Of a stretch of DNA of 64,000 bases, positions 1 to 8,598 are shown piece by piece. The notes beneath the pieces are model-generated. The model ran no database searches. It saw nothing but the letters and a program-made list of their open reading frames with translations, and was not told where the DNA came from. Origin of the DNA: Shewanella pneumatophori (GTDB lineage Bacteria > Pseudomonadota > Gammaproteobacteria > Enterobacterales > Shewanellaceae); NCBI RefSeq assembly GCF_023283895.1, contig NZ_JAKILB010000003.1, positions 310,001 through 374,000 on the forward strand, given 5' to 3'. The position numbers were made by a program, and so were the translations under genes. Within the stretch, counting starts at the first letter, position 1; every line of letters starts with the position of its first letter.

Positions 1-131
1 TGCCACTGAGTACGGTAAGAGTCAGCTTAAGCTGATGAATTAATCTCTATTGTTCACTCTGGTGCCTTCACCTTAAGGCACCTTTGAGTAAAAAATAAAA
101 TCAACGCTCAATGATTTCAATAGCTAGCGCT
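1..131. repeat. Diverged repeat copy (left flank)
   Basis: Bases 6-131 match 3731-3863 with many substitutions. Both share GGTAAGAGTCA, then a short palindrome around CTTAAG, then ACCTTTGAGT, a TCAA block, and a GCGC end. The palindrome is TCAGCTTAAGCTGA here and AACTTAAGTT in the other copy, so both arms changed together. No gene lies in this stretch. Confidence 0.55.
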
Positions 132-161
132 TATTCACCAAGCTCATCGTCTCGTACTCAA

Positions 162-758
162 TCAAGAGTAAAAGATAAAAAACAAAGGGATTAGAAAACC
201 AATAAGCACCAACAATCCTTTCCTTCCTCTGGGACTATGTTTACCCTTAACCATAAATAACGCAGATGTTGCCAAAAAAATTAGCATCAGCGCATAGGCA
301 TCTGAAAATATAACCCACGCCTGTTTAGCCTCATTTAAATGCAGTCTATTTAAGTTTTTAAATATAATTCGCTCTTCAATGTGTTCAAATTCAATAGCAC
401 CACTCATTAAATCAGCCGTTAAGTTACTTCCATCATCTAAAAAAATTTTGAGTTCATTTTCACTCGGCCAGTAATTTGTTTTAATCCGCTGATTAAGATC
501 AAAGCTATTCATCATAACGTCGACAATTGCTGTTTCGTTATTTAAACCAATTAAACTTGGAACTATATTTACTTTCCTTACAATACTGTAATTTGGATTC
601 CAATCTCGCAGATGGTTAACTGCAATTCCTGATATCGCAAACACCAAGGTTAATCCTATGCATAAATATCCAACATCTCGATGTAAACTCCGATTTAAAC
701 GATACCAATTAATTTTTGAACCAGTGTGTTTGGCTTTAAAACCTCTTGGGTTAATCAA
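162..758 (-). CDS. PepSY-associated membrane protein
   Basis: 198-aa inner-membrane protein of the PepSY-associated TM family (inference from architecture). A basic N-terminus is followed by a first membrane helix at about residues 30-48, a periplasmic segment of about 100 residues, a second helix at about 148-168, a basic loop (KGKHSPRGRKG) and a C-terminal helix. Proteins of this type commonly sit beside TonB-dependent receptors for iron or heme, but their reaction is not established. The start overlaps the end of the upstream DUF4920 gene by 8 bp, so translation is probably coupled. The pair is divergent from the TonB receptor at 1384 and shares its Fur-type control region. Confidence 0.75.
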   Translation of the reverse strand: MINPRGFKAKHTGSKINWYRLNRSLHRDVGYLCIGLTLVFAISGIAVNHLRDWNPNYSIVRKVNIVPSLIGLNNETAIVDVMMNSFDLNQRIKTNYWPSENELKIFLDDGSNLTADLMSGAIEFEHIEERIIFKNLNRLHLNEAKQAWVIFSDAYALMLIFLATSALFMVKGKHSPRGRKGLLVLIGFLIPLFFIFYS

Positions 759-1209
759 GAATTTTCACCCCAGTTGGCACCAATTGATAAAGTGTTAATG
801 CCTCTGTTATCGACGCAGGATCAAACTCTTGCTGTTTGCGCTTTGCTAGCATAGCCAAATAACGCTTAGACTGTTCTAAATCTAAATTAATCGCGCTTAA
901 TAAGCCTGTTGCAATTGCTTTGCTGCCCTTGCTACTAATAGGAAAAACCATATCTCCATCCCGCACTTTTATGCGCAGTTTCTCATACCTTGCATCTGAA
1001 GCTAACTCCATCCAGCAGCCCCTTTTCTCACATACACCAATTATCGTTCCAGAGATAGTTACAGGCTGCTCAAGAAACGCTTCTGGTTGAGACAAGATTT
1101 TAGAAATAGGTACAAGTTGAGCCTCATTTATCTCATCACCAAACTGATACTCTTTAGCCTGAATATTTAAACTAAAAAATACGATAAATATTCCATAAAT
1201 ATATTTCAT
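751..1209 (-). CDS. DUF4920 domain-containing periplasmic protein
   Basis: 152 aa with a Sec signal peptide (hydrophobic residues about 4-17, cleavage likely after IQA). The mature part resembles DUF4920: an OB-like segment in which the central motif, residues about 54-67 (VTISGTIIGVCEKRGCW), carries two Cys five residues apart that could bind a metal. The biochemical role of the family is unknown. It is the first gene of a two-gene unit with the PepSY protein and is divergent from the TonB receptor. That context suggests a role in iron or heme acquisition, which is inference only. Confidence 0.75.
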   Translation of the reverse strand: MKYIYGIFIVFFSLNIQAKEYQFGDEINEAQLVPISKILSQPEAFLEQPVTISGTIIGVCEKRGCWMELASDARYEKLRIKVRDGDMVFPISSKGSKAIATGLLSAINLDLEQSKRYLAMLAKRKQQEFDPASITEALTLYQLVPTGVKILD

Positions 1210-1310
1210 AATTCCCTTCCTTATATATTGAATAACAACCTAAATAACTAAATCTGGTATTGGTTACGTAAATAAAAAATAACTAAACATCAGTTTTGCA
1301 AACTAAATGT

Positions 1311-1331
1311 AAATGACTTGCATTCTCATTT
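1311..1331. promoter_or_regulatory. Candidate Fur box
   Basis: AAATGA and TCATTT bracket a 9-bp centre in the divergent intergenic region. Read on the minus strand it begins AAATGAGAATGCAAGTCATT, close to Fur operators. It lies 53 bp upstream of the TonB receptor start and about 100 bp from the DUF4920 start, so it could serve both directions. Confidence 0.6.
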
Positions 1332-1383
1332 GGGTGAAAGTAAATTGCAAGCGCTTTTTGAAGTTGAATAAAAAAGGATGTTT

Positions 1384-3570
1384 ATGAATAAGCTCGCAAG
1401 TTTCTGTCTTATCCTGAGCGTAGTACCTTATAGCTATGCCGAGACAGTTGAAGCTAAACCCAAAAATAAAAACGAAAATGATCCCGAAGTCATCGTTGTT
1501 ATTGGCACTAAATTAGATATGCAACAGCAAACGTTAGAAGTGCCAAGATCAATGACTGTGATCACCGATAAATATATTGAAGATACCCAAGCTCAAGAAT
1601 TAACAGATGTTATTAAGCAAACACCCAGTATTAGTGTTTCTAATAATGATCGACCATTAATGGGGGAAATTCTTATTCGAGGCTTTGGTAATGAAAGAGT
1701 TAACTTGATTGTAGATGGTGTCAATTATCAGCAATATAGCGATGGCAGCAGCACTAGCACTTATGTTAGCCCACTCGATTTAGACCCGAGTATCGTAAAA
1801 GCCGTTGAAATTACTCGTGGTGCAGATGGTGTTACCCAAGGAAGTGGCGCCATTGGTGGTCAGATACGCGTTGTCTCAAAAGGAGGCTGGGATTATGGTG
1901 GTGTCGGTTCTGGTGTATTAGTACGAGGCGGATATGCTGATGCTAAAAATGCCCATCATTATGGTGTCACCGCATTTCACTCAAATGACGACCTTGCCCT
2001 CGCCTTACATGTTAACAAACGTCACTTTGGCAATATAGAGATCAATAAAAAAGATGGGGATGGTTCAGATAGAGGCCAAACTGCCGAAATTAAAAATAAT
2101 GGTGATACAGAAGATTTTCGCCTTAAGGCCAATTTAGACACAGACTACGGTCGGTTTGACAGTAACACTTTCTATACCGAATCCACAATTGGAGACCTCC
2201 CCTTTCGTAACCAATCTCGCTGGGATACTCATCCAATAAGTGAACAGGAAACAGCGAAAAGATTCAGCCAAACATTTAGCCATCAATTCGATCCAAGCTC
2301 AGATTTTATCAACTTAAATAGCCGCTTTTACTATCAGCAATACAAAAAAGAGCGTCTTCAATCTGGTGATATTATTTTTCCTAACAAAACCTATAGTTTC
2401 GATAATATTGAAAACTTTACAGATGAAACCTACGGTCTATCACTTGAAAATAGCATAGTTAATGACTGGCAGAATGTGACGTCTGAATCCATTATTTTTG
2501 CAAGCTGGGAGCAGCAGAAATTTGAGGATGACAATCACGATAATCTAGCGCAAAAAGACTCTCAGTTATATGGTAAAAGTCGAGGTGATACTTTTGCTGG
2601 CGGTGTGTTAAATAACAGTCATTGGCAAACGTGGTTAAGTACTGAAGCAGGTGTCCGCTATGATCATTATCGTCGTAGCTCAGATAACTACAGTGAGTAT
2701 GGCAACAATGAAGATGGCGAGTTTTCACTAAATGCTGGAGTAACACTAAGACCAACGCAGTGGTTGCGATTATATGCTCGTTATAACCAAGGTTTTAGAG
2801 GTCCGAATATCCGCGAGTTATATAAGTCTGATAACTGGGCTTGCCATCGTCCAACTAAAAACTGCTACTTAGAACCTCAACCTGATTTAAAAGCTGAACG
2901 CAGTGAAAATGTTGAGATTGGCTTAGGTCTCATCTTTGAGGATATGACTTGGGGAGATAAGTTTGTTTTTAAGCTCAATGGATTCGATACAGAAGTAAAA
3001 GACTTCATCGACAGCGCCCCTTTCATGTATAAGCTAGTTGATAACAAAAAGGTCTTCGCGACTCCAGAGCAAGCAACTCACAGAGATTACTCAAGTAAAA
3101 ACATCAGTAAACTTTACTCTAAAGGTATTGAAGCTGAGTTAAGTTACCAGATTGCTAAGTTTGATCTATTTGCCAACTACAGCCGTGTCAGAATGGACGT
3201 ACAGGGAGTACCTAACTTCTATTTAGGTACTATTTCAGATGAAACAGAGCCTTACGATCGTGCTCCACAAGATAAGATTAATCTAGGCTTTAGCTGGCAA
3301 GTTCTTGAAGAGCTGCGCGTGTCTGGAGTATCAAGCTATGCAATGGACATGGATAGATTACCAGAATGGCAACTAGAGCGAGAAATGAACGTAGAAGGAT
3401 ATCAGCTACACAACTTATATCTAACCTATAACCCTCTCTATCTAGATGATCTGGATATCCGTTTCGGTATAGAAAACCTAACTGATGAGACCTACTCAGT
3501 TTGGCCCGATGATGACGGCGCAACATTACCGGGAAGAAACTACAAAGTTTCGCTGAACTACCAGTTCTAA
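1384..3570 (+). CDS. TonB-dependent outer-membrane receptor, heme/hemoglobin type
   Basis: About 728 aa. The signal peptide ends near SYAETVEA; a TonB box-like segment (EVIVVIGTK) and a plug domain follow (about residues 40-165, including ILIRGFGNERVNLIVDG), then a 22-strand-type barrel ending in Phe. The segment FRGPNIREL with PQPDLKAERSENVEIG about 35 residues later resembles the FRAP/NPDL region of heme and hemoglobin receptors. Specificity is inferred, and the two Cys inserted in that region (WACHRPTKNC) are unusual. I prefer the ATG at 1384 (AAGGA five bases upstream) over the ATG at 1378, which abuts the same purine run. A Fur-type site upstream predicts iron repression. Confidence 0.85.
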   Translation: MNKLASFCLILSVVPYSYAETVEAKPKNKNENDPEVIVVIGTKLDMQQQTLEVPRSMTVITDKYIEDTQAQELTDVIKQTPSISVSNNDRPLMGEILIRGFGNERVNLIVDGVNYQQYSDGSSTSTYVSPLDLDPSIVKAVEITRGADGVTQGSGAIGGQIRVVSKGGWDYGGVGSGVLVRGGYADAKNAHHYGVTAFHSNDDLALALHVNKRHFGNIEINKKDGDGSDRGQTAEIKNNGDTEDFRLKANLDTDYGRFDSNTFYTESTIGDLPFRNQSRWDTHPISEQETAKRFSQTFSHQFDPSSDFINLNSRFYYQQYKKERLQSGDIIFPNKTYSFDNIENFTDETYGLSLENSIVNDWQNVTSESIIFASWEQQKFEDDNHDNLAQKDSQLYGKSRGDTFAGGVLNNSHWQTWLSTEAGVRYDHYRRSSDNYSEYGNNEDGEFSLNAGVTLRPTQWLRLYARYNQGFRGPNIRELYKSDNWACHRPTKNCYLEPQPDLKAERSENVEIGLGLIFEDMTWGDKFVFKLNGFDTEVKDFIDSAPFMYKLVDNKKVFATPEQATHRDYSSKNISKLYSKGIEAELSYQIAKFDLFANYSRVRMDVQGVPNFYLGTISDETEPYDRAPQDKINLGFSWQVLEELRVSGVSSYAMDMDRLPEWQLEREMNVEGYQLHNLYLTYNPLYLDDLDIRFGIENLTDETYSVWPDDDGATLPGRNYKVSLNYQF

Positions 3571-3730
3571 CTCAAAAACCTGACAGGGCAGTTATTTTTT
3601 ATAGCGGCCCTTTATTTCGTCTCACCTTATTATTCCAAGCCATTAAAGACCAAGTCACCAAACACAATTCAACAGCCACCAGCGAAAACAAATTCACTAT
3701 CAGCACAAAAGAGGCGATGCCCTTGGCTAC

Positions 3731-4250
3731 TGGGTGCGGTAAGAGTCAACTTAAGTTAATGGAGTAAGGCTCCAGTTCTAGGCCAAATGGTGGAACCTTG
3801 AAGCTACCTTTGAGTGCAAACTCAAATCAACTTTCAGTGGTTCCAATGGCCTGCGGCCAGCGCATGTGCAGATACTTCCTAGGCTCGCTTTTTCTCTTCA
3901 TAATAGAACTGGCCCTGACCGCTCAACGAAAACAAACAACATCCCTATTTAAAGGCCAGTTCGGCATCCCTGCCTCTCGCTCGAGAGCTTGATAACTCCG
4001 TTATCTCTCACCATGTTTTCGAAAGCCTAAGCCGTATCTGCACCTAGTCAGAAAAGCATAATCATTTCACCCATTGAGTTCTCAATAGAAATGCGAGACT
4101 GACGTACATACTGAAGCAACAGAAAACACCAAATTCCCCATCGAAGTTGCCGAAGTACGCAGATAAAAATGCCGTAGAGCCATCATGGATGATGGTTCAG
4201 GCTCGGGAGGACATGGATGTCCCATATGAGCAGTTATAAAATACAATTCA
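3731..4250. repeat. Long dispersed intergenic repeat, copy 1
   Basis: The gene-free stretch 3571-4311 is mostly this repeat. Bases 3846-4250 align with 37612-37950: shared blocks include GTGCAGATACTTC, AGGCTCGCTT, GACCGCTCAACGAAAACA, CCCCATCGAAGTTGCCGAA, and the hairpins CCATCATGGATGATGG and GGACATGGATGTCC. Bases 3731-3863 align with 6-131. A 64-codon reading frame at 3798-3992 lies inside it and is not conserved as protein in the other copy. 3571-3730 holds nothing recognisable. Confidence 0.75.
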
Positions 4251-4311
4251 AATAGTCTCTTACTAAGAGACTATAACTGGCACCTTGCAAAAGATGGAAA
4301 CCTTTAGGTGC

Positions 4312-4521
4312 CTATTTTCTTTTTATGCCCATAGAGGGGAATTTACGCTGAAGAATTTGAATAGCTTCATTTTCAATATCAGCCATCTTGGTACCTTGAG
4401 GAAATTGTAGAGTAGGATTGGCTTCTAATAACTTGTCTAAAATTAATTGTGTACGTGCCACCTGAAAGTGCAACTCAACAATTTCATTTGCCACATCGAC
4501 GTCACCGATTTTGATACTCAT
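4312..4521 (-). CDS. Small hypothetical protein
   Basis: 69 aa, not recognised. The sequence is soluble and mostly helical (IVELHFQVARTQLILDKLLEANP), ending in a basic tail (GIKRK). It overlaps the upstream 136-aa gene by four bases (ATGA), so the two are probably translated together. The pair sits alone between two copies of the dispersed repeat. The coupled start and codon use suggest a real gene; function is unknown. Confidence 0.6.
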   Translation of the reverse strand: MSIKIGDVDVANEIVELHFQVARTQLILDKLLEANPTLQFPQGTKMADIENEAIQILQRKFPSMGIKRK

Positions 4522-4928
4522 TTTGAAAACCCTATACCTGTCGTTCTTTTGTACAAACCAAGCTCCTTATTTGATCGTTCCAGACTATTCTCTAGAGCGT
4601 CAAGCTTGGCTTCAGAGCTAACTTTATACAATTGTAACTCTTCATTTTTCGTTTTTTCTTTTTCAAGTTGCTTCTCAAGAAGTACTATCCTTTCTTTTCT
4701 GATATTAGTAACTTCTGTTCGTACAGCTTCCTGTCCTACAACCTGACTAATTTTCGAATTCATGTCCCACATGGCACTAATAATACCGCCAAATACCATA
4801 CTCAAGAAAATTGAAACAACTAGAATTAATAGGTCTTTAAACTTTCTATCAATATGAGTACTAACATTCGTACTTAAAGAGCCTCCATCACTGCTAGATG
4901 GAGGAGTAATCGTAATTCTTTCAGACAC
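4518..4928 (-). CDS. Membrane-anchored coiled-coil hypothetical protein
   Basis: 136 aa, not recognised. A Ser/Thr-rich cytoplasmic head of about 30 residues precedes one membrane helix at about residues 33-52 (LLILVVSIFLSMVFGGII). A long charged coiled coil follows at about 75-125 (EKQLEKEKTKNEELQ and following heptads). It is first of a two-gene unit with the 69-aa protein (ATGA overlap). The shape is reminiscent of small accessory or defence-associated membrane proteins, but nothing in the sequence proves a role. Confidence 0.65.
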   Translation of the reverse strand: MSERITITPPSSSDGGSLSTNVSTHIDRKFKDLLILVVSIFLSMVFGGIISAMWDMNSKISQVVGQEAVRTEVTNIRKERIVLLEKQLEKEKTKNEELQLYKVSSEAKLDALENSLERSNKELGLYKRTTGIGFSK

Positions 4929-5054
4929 TGTTAGGCACCATTATCAATCTGCTTCTTGATTCCTAATAATACCTAAACAATCAAAATTAAACGAGCCATA
5001 ATCATGCAGCTATATGTTTATAACTATTAAAATAATTGCTTAGTTTATTGGTAT

Positions 5055-5400
5055 TCACTCTCTCACAGAAAACACCAAATTCCCCATCGAAGTTGCCGAA
5101 GTACGTTGGAAACTTTTTATAAACCAGAGTCACGTGAACCCGACAGGGATGTCGGGTTAGCTTTCGCGGGGCAGGATGCCCCATCGGAAGCGTTAGCGAT
5201 TTATCCATAAGTATGAGGATCAACAACTTCGTTAGGGGCGTCATGGTGGATGCAAGGAGGATAAGGACGAGCAGTCCTCCTTGCCCGGGTGTGGGATGGA
5301 ATCCCACGACTTTGGTCAGGCGCAGCCTGATAGAATTATCAAACGAAGTTTGATTGCTTTAAACGTTAGACGAAGTCTAACTCCCACCTTGCGAGCGCTT
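5055..5400. repeat. Long dispersed intergenic repeat, copy 2, with mini-hairpin array
   Basis: Aligns with 37826-38180. After the shared block CCCCATCGAAGTTGCCGAA come stems at 5137-5158, about 5161-5192, about 5252-5284, and the conserved GTGGGATGGAATCCCAC. Three short hairpins with three-base loops follow at 5316-5330 (TCAGGC/GCCTGA), 5339-5353 (TCAAAC/GTTTGA) and 5365-5381 (GTTAGAC/GTCTAAC). The 101-codon frame at 5002-5307 lies in this repeat and is not counted as a gene. Bases 4929-5054 hold nothing clear. Confidence 0.8.
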
Positions 5401-5417
5401 GACGCAAAAACCAAGCA

Positions 5418-5450
5418 ACAAAAAAGGCTATGAACCTAAGCTCATAGCCT
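5418..5450 (-). terminator. Rho-independent terminator after M20 gene
   Basis: AGGCTATGA and TCATAGCCT pair, followed on the minus strand by TTTTTTG. It lies about 45 bp past the stop of the M20 amidohydrolase gene. Confidence 0.8.
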
Positions 5451-5492
5451 TAATCTAAACCCTGCTATATATAGCAAATAGTTTATAACGAA

Positions 5493-6647
5493 CTATTTAG
5501 CCAAACACTGTTCAACAAGCGTCTGCCAGTATCTCAAACCAGATACCAAGATATTGTCGTTGAAGTCGTAAGTTGGTTTGTGTAGCGCCACGCTACCACA
5601 ACCACAGCCAGCGCCGTTACCCACTAGGATGTAGCAACCTGGCGCTTCACGTAGCATGAACGAGAAGTCTTCACTGATAGTGAATGGCTGACAGCTGCCG
5701 TTAACTTTATCTTCGCCAACCACTGTCTCTGCTGCGCGAACAGCATATGCTGTTTCAGCTGGAGTGTTGATAGTTGATAAGAAGCTGTTGTTGAACTTGT
5801 AAGTGTAGTCAACGCCTGCTGACATACACTGACCAGCAACTACACGCTCAATTGCTTTCTCAATCTTGTTTAACGCAATATCAGTAAAGCTACGAGTATC
5901 ACCTGTGATAGTCACTTTAGTTGGGATAACGTTAACAGTGCCGTTAGTGGCGAACTCAGTTACCGAGATAACCGCAGTTTCGTCAATTGCGCTTAGGTTA
6001 CGCGAAACGATAGTTTGAATTGCAGTGACGATTTGCGCGCCAACAACGATAGGGTCTGTGCCCATATGTGGCATTGCCGCGTGGCCGCCAGTTGCTAGCA
6101 CTTCAATTTCAAAGCTGCTTTCGCTTGCCATTACTGAGTGTGGGCGAGTCACGAAGTGACCTGCTTCAATACCCGGTAGGTTGTGCATCGCGTACACGCC
6201 GTCGATTTTCCAGCGAGTGAATAGGCCGTCAGCGATCATCGCTTTAGCGCCAGTACCACGCTCTTCATCTGGTTGGAAGATGAAGTAAACCGTACCGTCG
6301 AAGTTCTTAGTTTGTGCCAGCTCATGTGCAGCAGCAAGTAGCATTGCCGTGTGACCGTCGTGACCACAAGCGTGCATTGCGCCTTCGTTTACTGATGCGT
6401 AATCGAAAGTGTTCTCTTCATGAATATGCAGGGCGTCCATGTCGGCACGTAGACCAATTGAACGATCGCTATCACCACATTTTAAGATACCAACAACACC
6501 AGTGCCGCCGATACCTGTGTGCACTTCAATGCCAAACTCTTCTAGTTTAGCTGCTACAAATGCTGCGGTTTCATGTTCTTCGGTACCAAACTCTGGGTGC
6601 TGGTGAATGTGATGACGCCACTCAATAACTTTCTGTTCGATATTCAT
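5493..6647 (-). CDS. M20 family metallo-amidohydrolase
   Basis: 384-aa cytoplasmic aminoacylase/carboxypeptidase-type enzyme that probably hydrolyses an N-acyl amino acid. Family motifs: RADMDALHIHE near residue 70, the metal motif HACGHDGHTAM near 92-102, FIFQPDEERGTGA near 125-137 with the catalytic Glu pair, and a lid/dimer domain at about 185-295. The usual QPAEE is QPDEE here. It is last in a minus-strand unit with a transporter, a racemase-like protein and an M24 hydrolase, opposite a diaminopropionate ammonia-lyase. E. coli ygeX (dpaL) also has an M20 neighbour (ygeY), so deacylation of an acylated diaminopropionate is a plausible role (inference). Confidence 0.85.
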   Translation of the reverse strand: MNIEQKVIEWRHHIHQHPEFGTEEHETAAFVAAKLEEFGIEVHTGIGGTGVVGILKCGDSDRSIGLRADMDALHIHEENTFDYASVNEGAMHACGHDGHTAMLLAAAHELAQTKNFDGTVYFIFQPDEERGTGAKAMIADGLFTRWKIDGVYAMHNLPGIEAGHFVTRPHSVMASESSFEIEVLATGGHAAMPHMGTDPIVVGAQIVTAIQTIVSRNLSAIDETAVISVTEFATNGTVNVIPTKVTITGDTRSFTDIALNKIEKAIERVVAGQCMSAGVDYTYKFNNSFLSTINTPAETAYAVRAAETVVGEDKVNGSCQPFTISEDFSFMLREAPGCYILVGNGAGCGCGSVALHKPTYDFNDNILVSGLRYWQTLVEQCLAK

Positions 6648-6728
6648 ATGCTTTTCTCTTATAACAACAAACCGGTGACTAGGTCACCGGTGATAAAAAT
6701 TGATTTAATTTGCTAACTGAATACTCAG

Positions 6729-7715
6729 TTATTGGCTACGACATGGCTTTGGTGCGATTGGCAGCTCTGCTTCAACCTCTTCCACTTTTGCCTTGTTCTT
6801 GTTACCAAGCTTCATGAAGGCAACCATCGAAGCAATAACCACAGCGATTGCAATCAAGCGCATTGGTGTTACCTGCTCACCTAGAGCAAATACCGCTAGG
6901 ATGAATGAAGATAGCGGCATTAGGTTTAGCGCCATACCGGTACCGTCAACACCTACACGCTCCATACCGTAGATGTAAACTAGGTAGCTCATACCAGAGA
7001 TACATACACCTAAGATAACGATACAAAGAATACGTAGTGGAGAGCTAAATACGTTCAATGCAGAGCTAAAGTCAGCGCCAACAACCAGCAGGTACAGACC
7101 AAAACCTAGCGAAGCGAACACGAACTGGTGGAACATAGTCGCAACTGAACCGTATTTGTCAGCTAGTTTTGCACGAGCGTAAGCCATAGTTGCAAAGCTT
7201 GCTGCTGAGCCTAAACAGATCAGGTGACCAATGTTGAAACCATTAGTTTCAGACTGTGGATCCATAACTAGAATCGCCACACCGATGAATGCACCTAGCG
7301 CACATAGCATCTGCATTGGAGTGAAACGCTCGCCGTGACGTAGGAAACCAACACTCAAGATAAGGATTGGGATCAAACCTTGGATAACACCGTTTTCAGA
7401 AGCGGTAATGTAGTCCAAAGATAGGAAAGACAAGAAACTGAACGCACCTTGACCGATAATACCGCAACATGCAGCCCAGAAGATGTCCTTACGGTTTGCC
7501 CAGTTAAGCTTGAAATCAGCTTTCTTAGTCATCTTGCCAGATGCAAGACCAATATTGAAAATCAAACCTAGTGTTATAAATGCAACAGTATAACGTAACC
7601 ATACTAGAACCTGAGGATCCATCACCTCAAGAATTGGCGTACCAACGATCCATGGGATACCCCAAAGTAGACCAACGAAAATAGCAGCCATCCAACCTTT
7701 TTGTGTATTAGTCAT
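6729..7715 (-). CDS. EamA/DMT-family transporter
   Basis: About 328 aa with ten predicted membrane helices in two EamA repeats; the first begins WMAAIFVGLLWGIPWI. DMT proteins move small metabolites such as amino acids across the inner membrane. I prefer the ATG at 7715 (MTNTQKGW); the longer frame starts with TTG at 7751 and adds a poorly conserved stretch. It lies between the racemase-like and M20 genes, so it likely carries the cluster's substrate or an end product. Direction and substrate cannot be told from the sequence. Confidence 0.85.
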   Translation of the reverse strand: MTNTQKGWMAAIFVGLLWGIPWIVGTPILEVMDPQVLVWLRYTVAFITLGLIFNIGLASGKMTKKADFKLNWANRKDIFWAACCGIIGQGAFSFLSFLSLDYITASENGVIQGLIPILILSVGFLRHGERFTPMQMLCALGAFIGVAILVMDPQSETNGFNIGHLICLGSAASFATMAYARAKLADKYGSVATMFHQFVFASLGFGLYLLVVGADFSSALNVFSSPLRILCIVILGVCISGMSYLVYIYGMERVGVDGTGMALNLMPLSSFILAVFALGEQVTPMRLIAIAVVIASMVAFMKLGNKNKAKVEEVEAELPIAPKPCRSQ

Positions 7716-7755
7716 TATAATTTTTCCAACAATATTTTTATCGGTAGTCAACAGC

Positions 7756-8535
7756 TTAAGCTGTTTGATTATTTAGTAGCTTGCCGTAGCCTGGACACAT
7801 AGCAACGTTGCCTGTCAGGTGCATTGCATGCCAGAACATGGCTGAGTTACTGCACACAACTGGAATACCAAATTTGGCTTCAATCTCTTCGATGTAATCA
7901 AGTACACGTAAGTTAGTGCATGACATAAATACTAATTCTGCGTCAGAATCTTTTAGCATCTGCTCTAGCGCTTCGAACATAGATTCTTTAGCCACTAGGG
8001 TGATGTCTGTATCGCGTTCGATACCTAATGAACCTAGAGTCACTACATCAAAGTCAGCATCAGTTAGCTGCTGGTATAGCGGGTAGTTAACGCTAGTTGG
8101 GTATGGAGAGAACACCGCGATTTTCTTGGCGTTAAGGTGTTTGAAAGAGGCTTTCGCTGCTGTCCAAGGGTTGGTAGCAGGAATATCGCCACGGTTTTGA
8201 GTCAATAGACCAGCAACTTTTTGTTCGCCGATAATGATTGAAGCTGATGTGCAGCCAAATGCCATCACATCCATAGGTAAACCAGTTGCAATCAAATCAG
8301 ATGCTTCAACGATGCCGTTAGCGATTTTATCAAGTGCTTCAGGGGTCATTTCGCTTGAGTAGTACACGCGTGAGCTAAATACGCCAGCTTGTGTACCTAA
8401 TAACTTAGCCCAATCCATTTCAAGGCTGTGGTCTGTGCTTAACTGCACTAAACCAATATGAACACGGTTAATTCTTGGAGCCTGCTTATGTTCTAGCGGC
8501 TGTTCAAACGATGTAAAAGCTTCAAAACTCATCAT
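7756..8535 (-). CDS. Asp/Glu racemase superfamily protein, EutA/maleate isomerase-like
   Basis: About 259 aa from the ATG at 8535; the frame also reaches a TTG at 8586. Two Cys lie in the expected places for this superfamily: the first in FGCTSASIIIG, the second in VFMSCTNLRVLDYIEEIE, with a third at IPVVCSN. Members include maleate isomerase, arylmalonate decarboxylase, and EutA of ectoine utilisation clusters. Together with an M24 hydrolase next door, EutA-like is the closest contextual match, but the reaction (isomerisation, racemisation or decarboxylation) is not determined. Confidence 0.75.
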   Translation of the reverse strand: MMSFEAFTSFEQPLEHKQAPRINRVHIGLVQLSTDHSLEMDWAKLLGTQAGVFSSRVYYSSEMTPEALDKIANGIVEASDLIATGLPMDVMAFGCTSASIIIGEQKVAGLLTQNRGDIPATNPWTAAKASFKHLNAKKIAVFSPYPTSVNYPLYQQLTDADFDVVTLGSLGIERDTDITLVAKESMFEALEQMLKDSDAELVFMSCTNLRVLDYIEEIEAKFGIPVVCSNSAMFWHAMHLTGNVAMCPGYGKLLNNQTA

Positions 8536-8598
8536 AGTGAGATTCTCTTCAGTAATGGTTTCTCCAGTCCCCTCCAGAGAAACCAATGGCTATTAAAA

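Noticed and set aside
3798..3992. 64-codon reading frame
   Set aside because: Falls inside repeat copy 1 and is not maintained in the other copy.
5002..5307. 101-codon reading frame beginning MGFHPTPGQGG
   Set aside because: It lies in the dispersed repeat and reflects the hairpin sequence; I recognise this peptide start as a repeat-derived artefact, and the frame is not kept in the 37612 copy.
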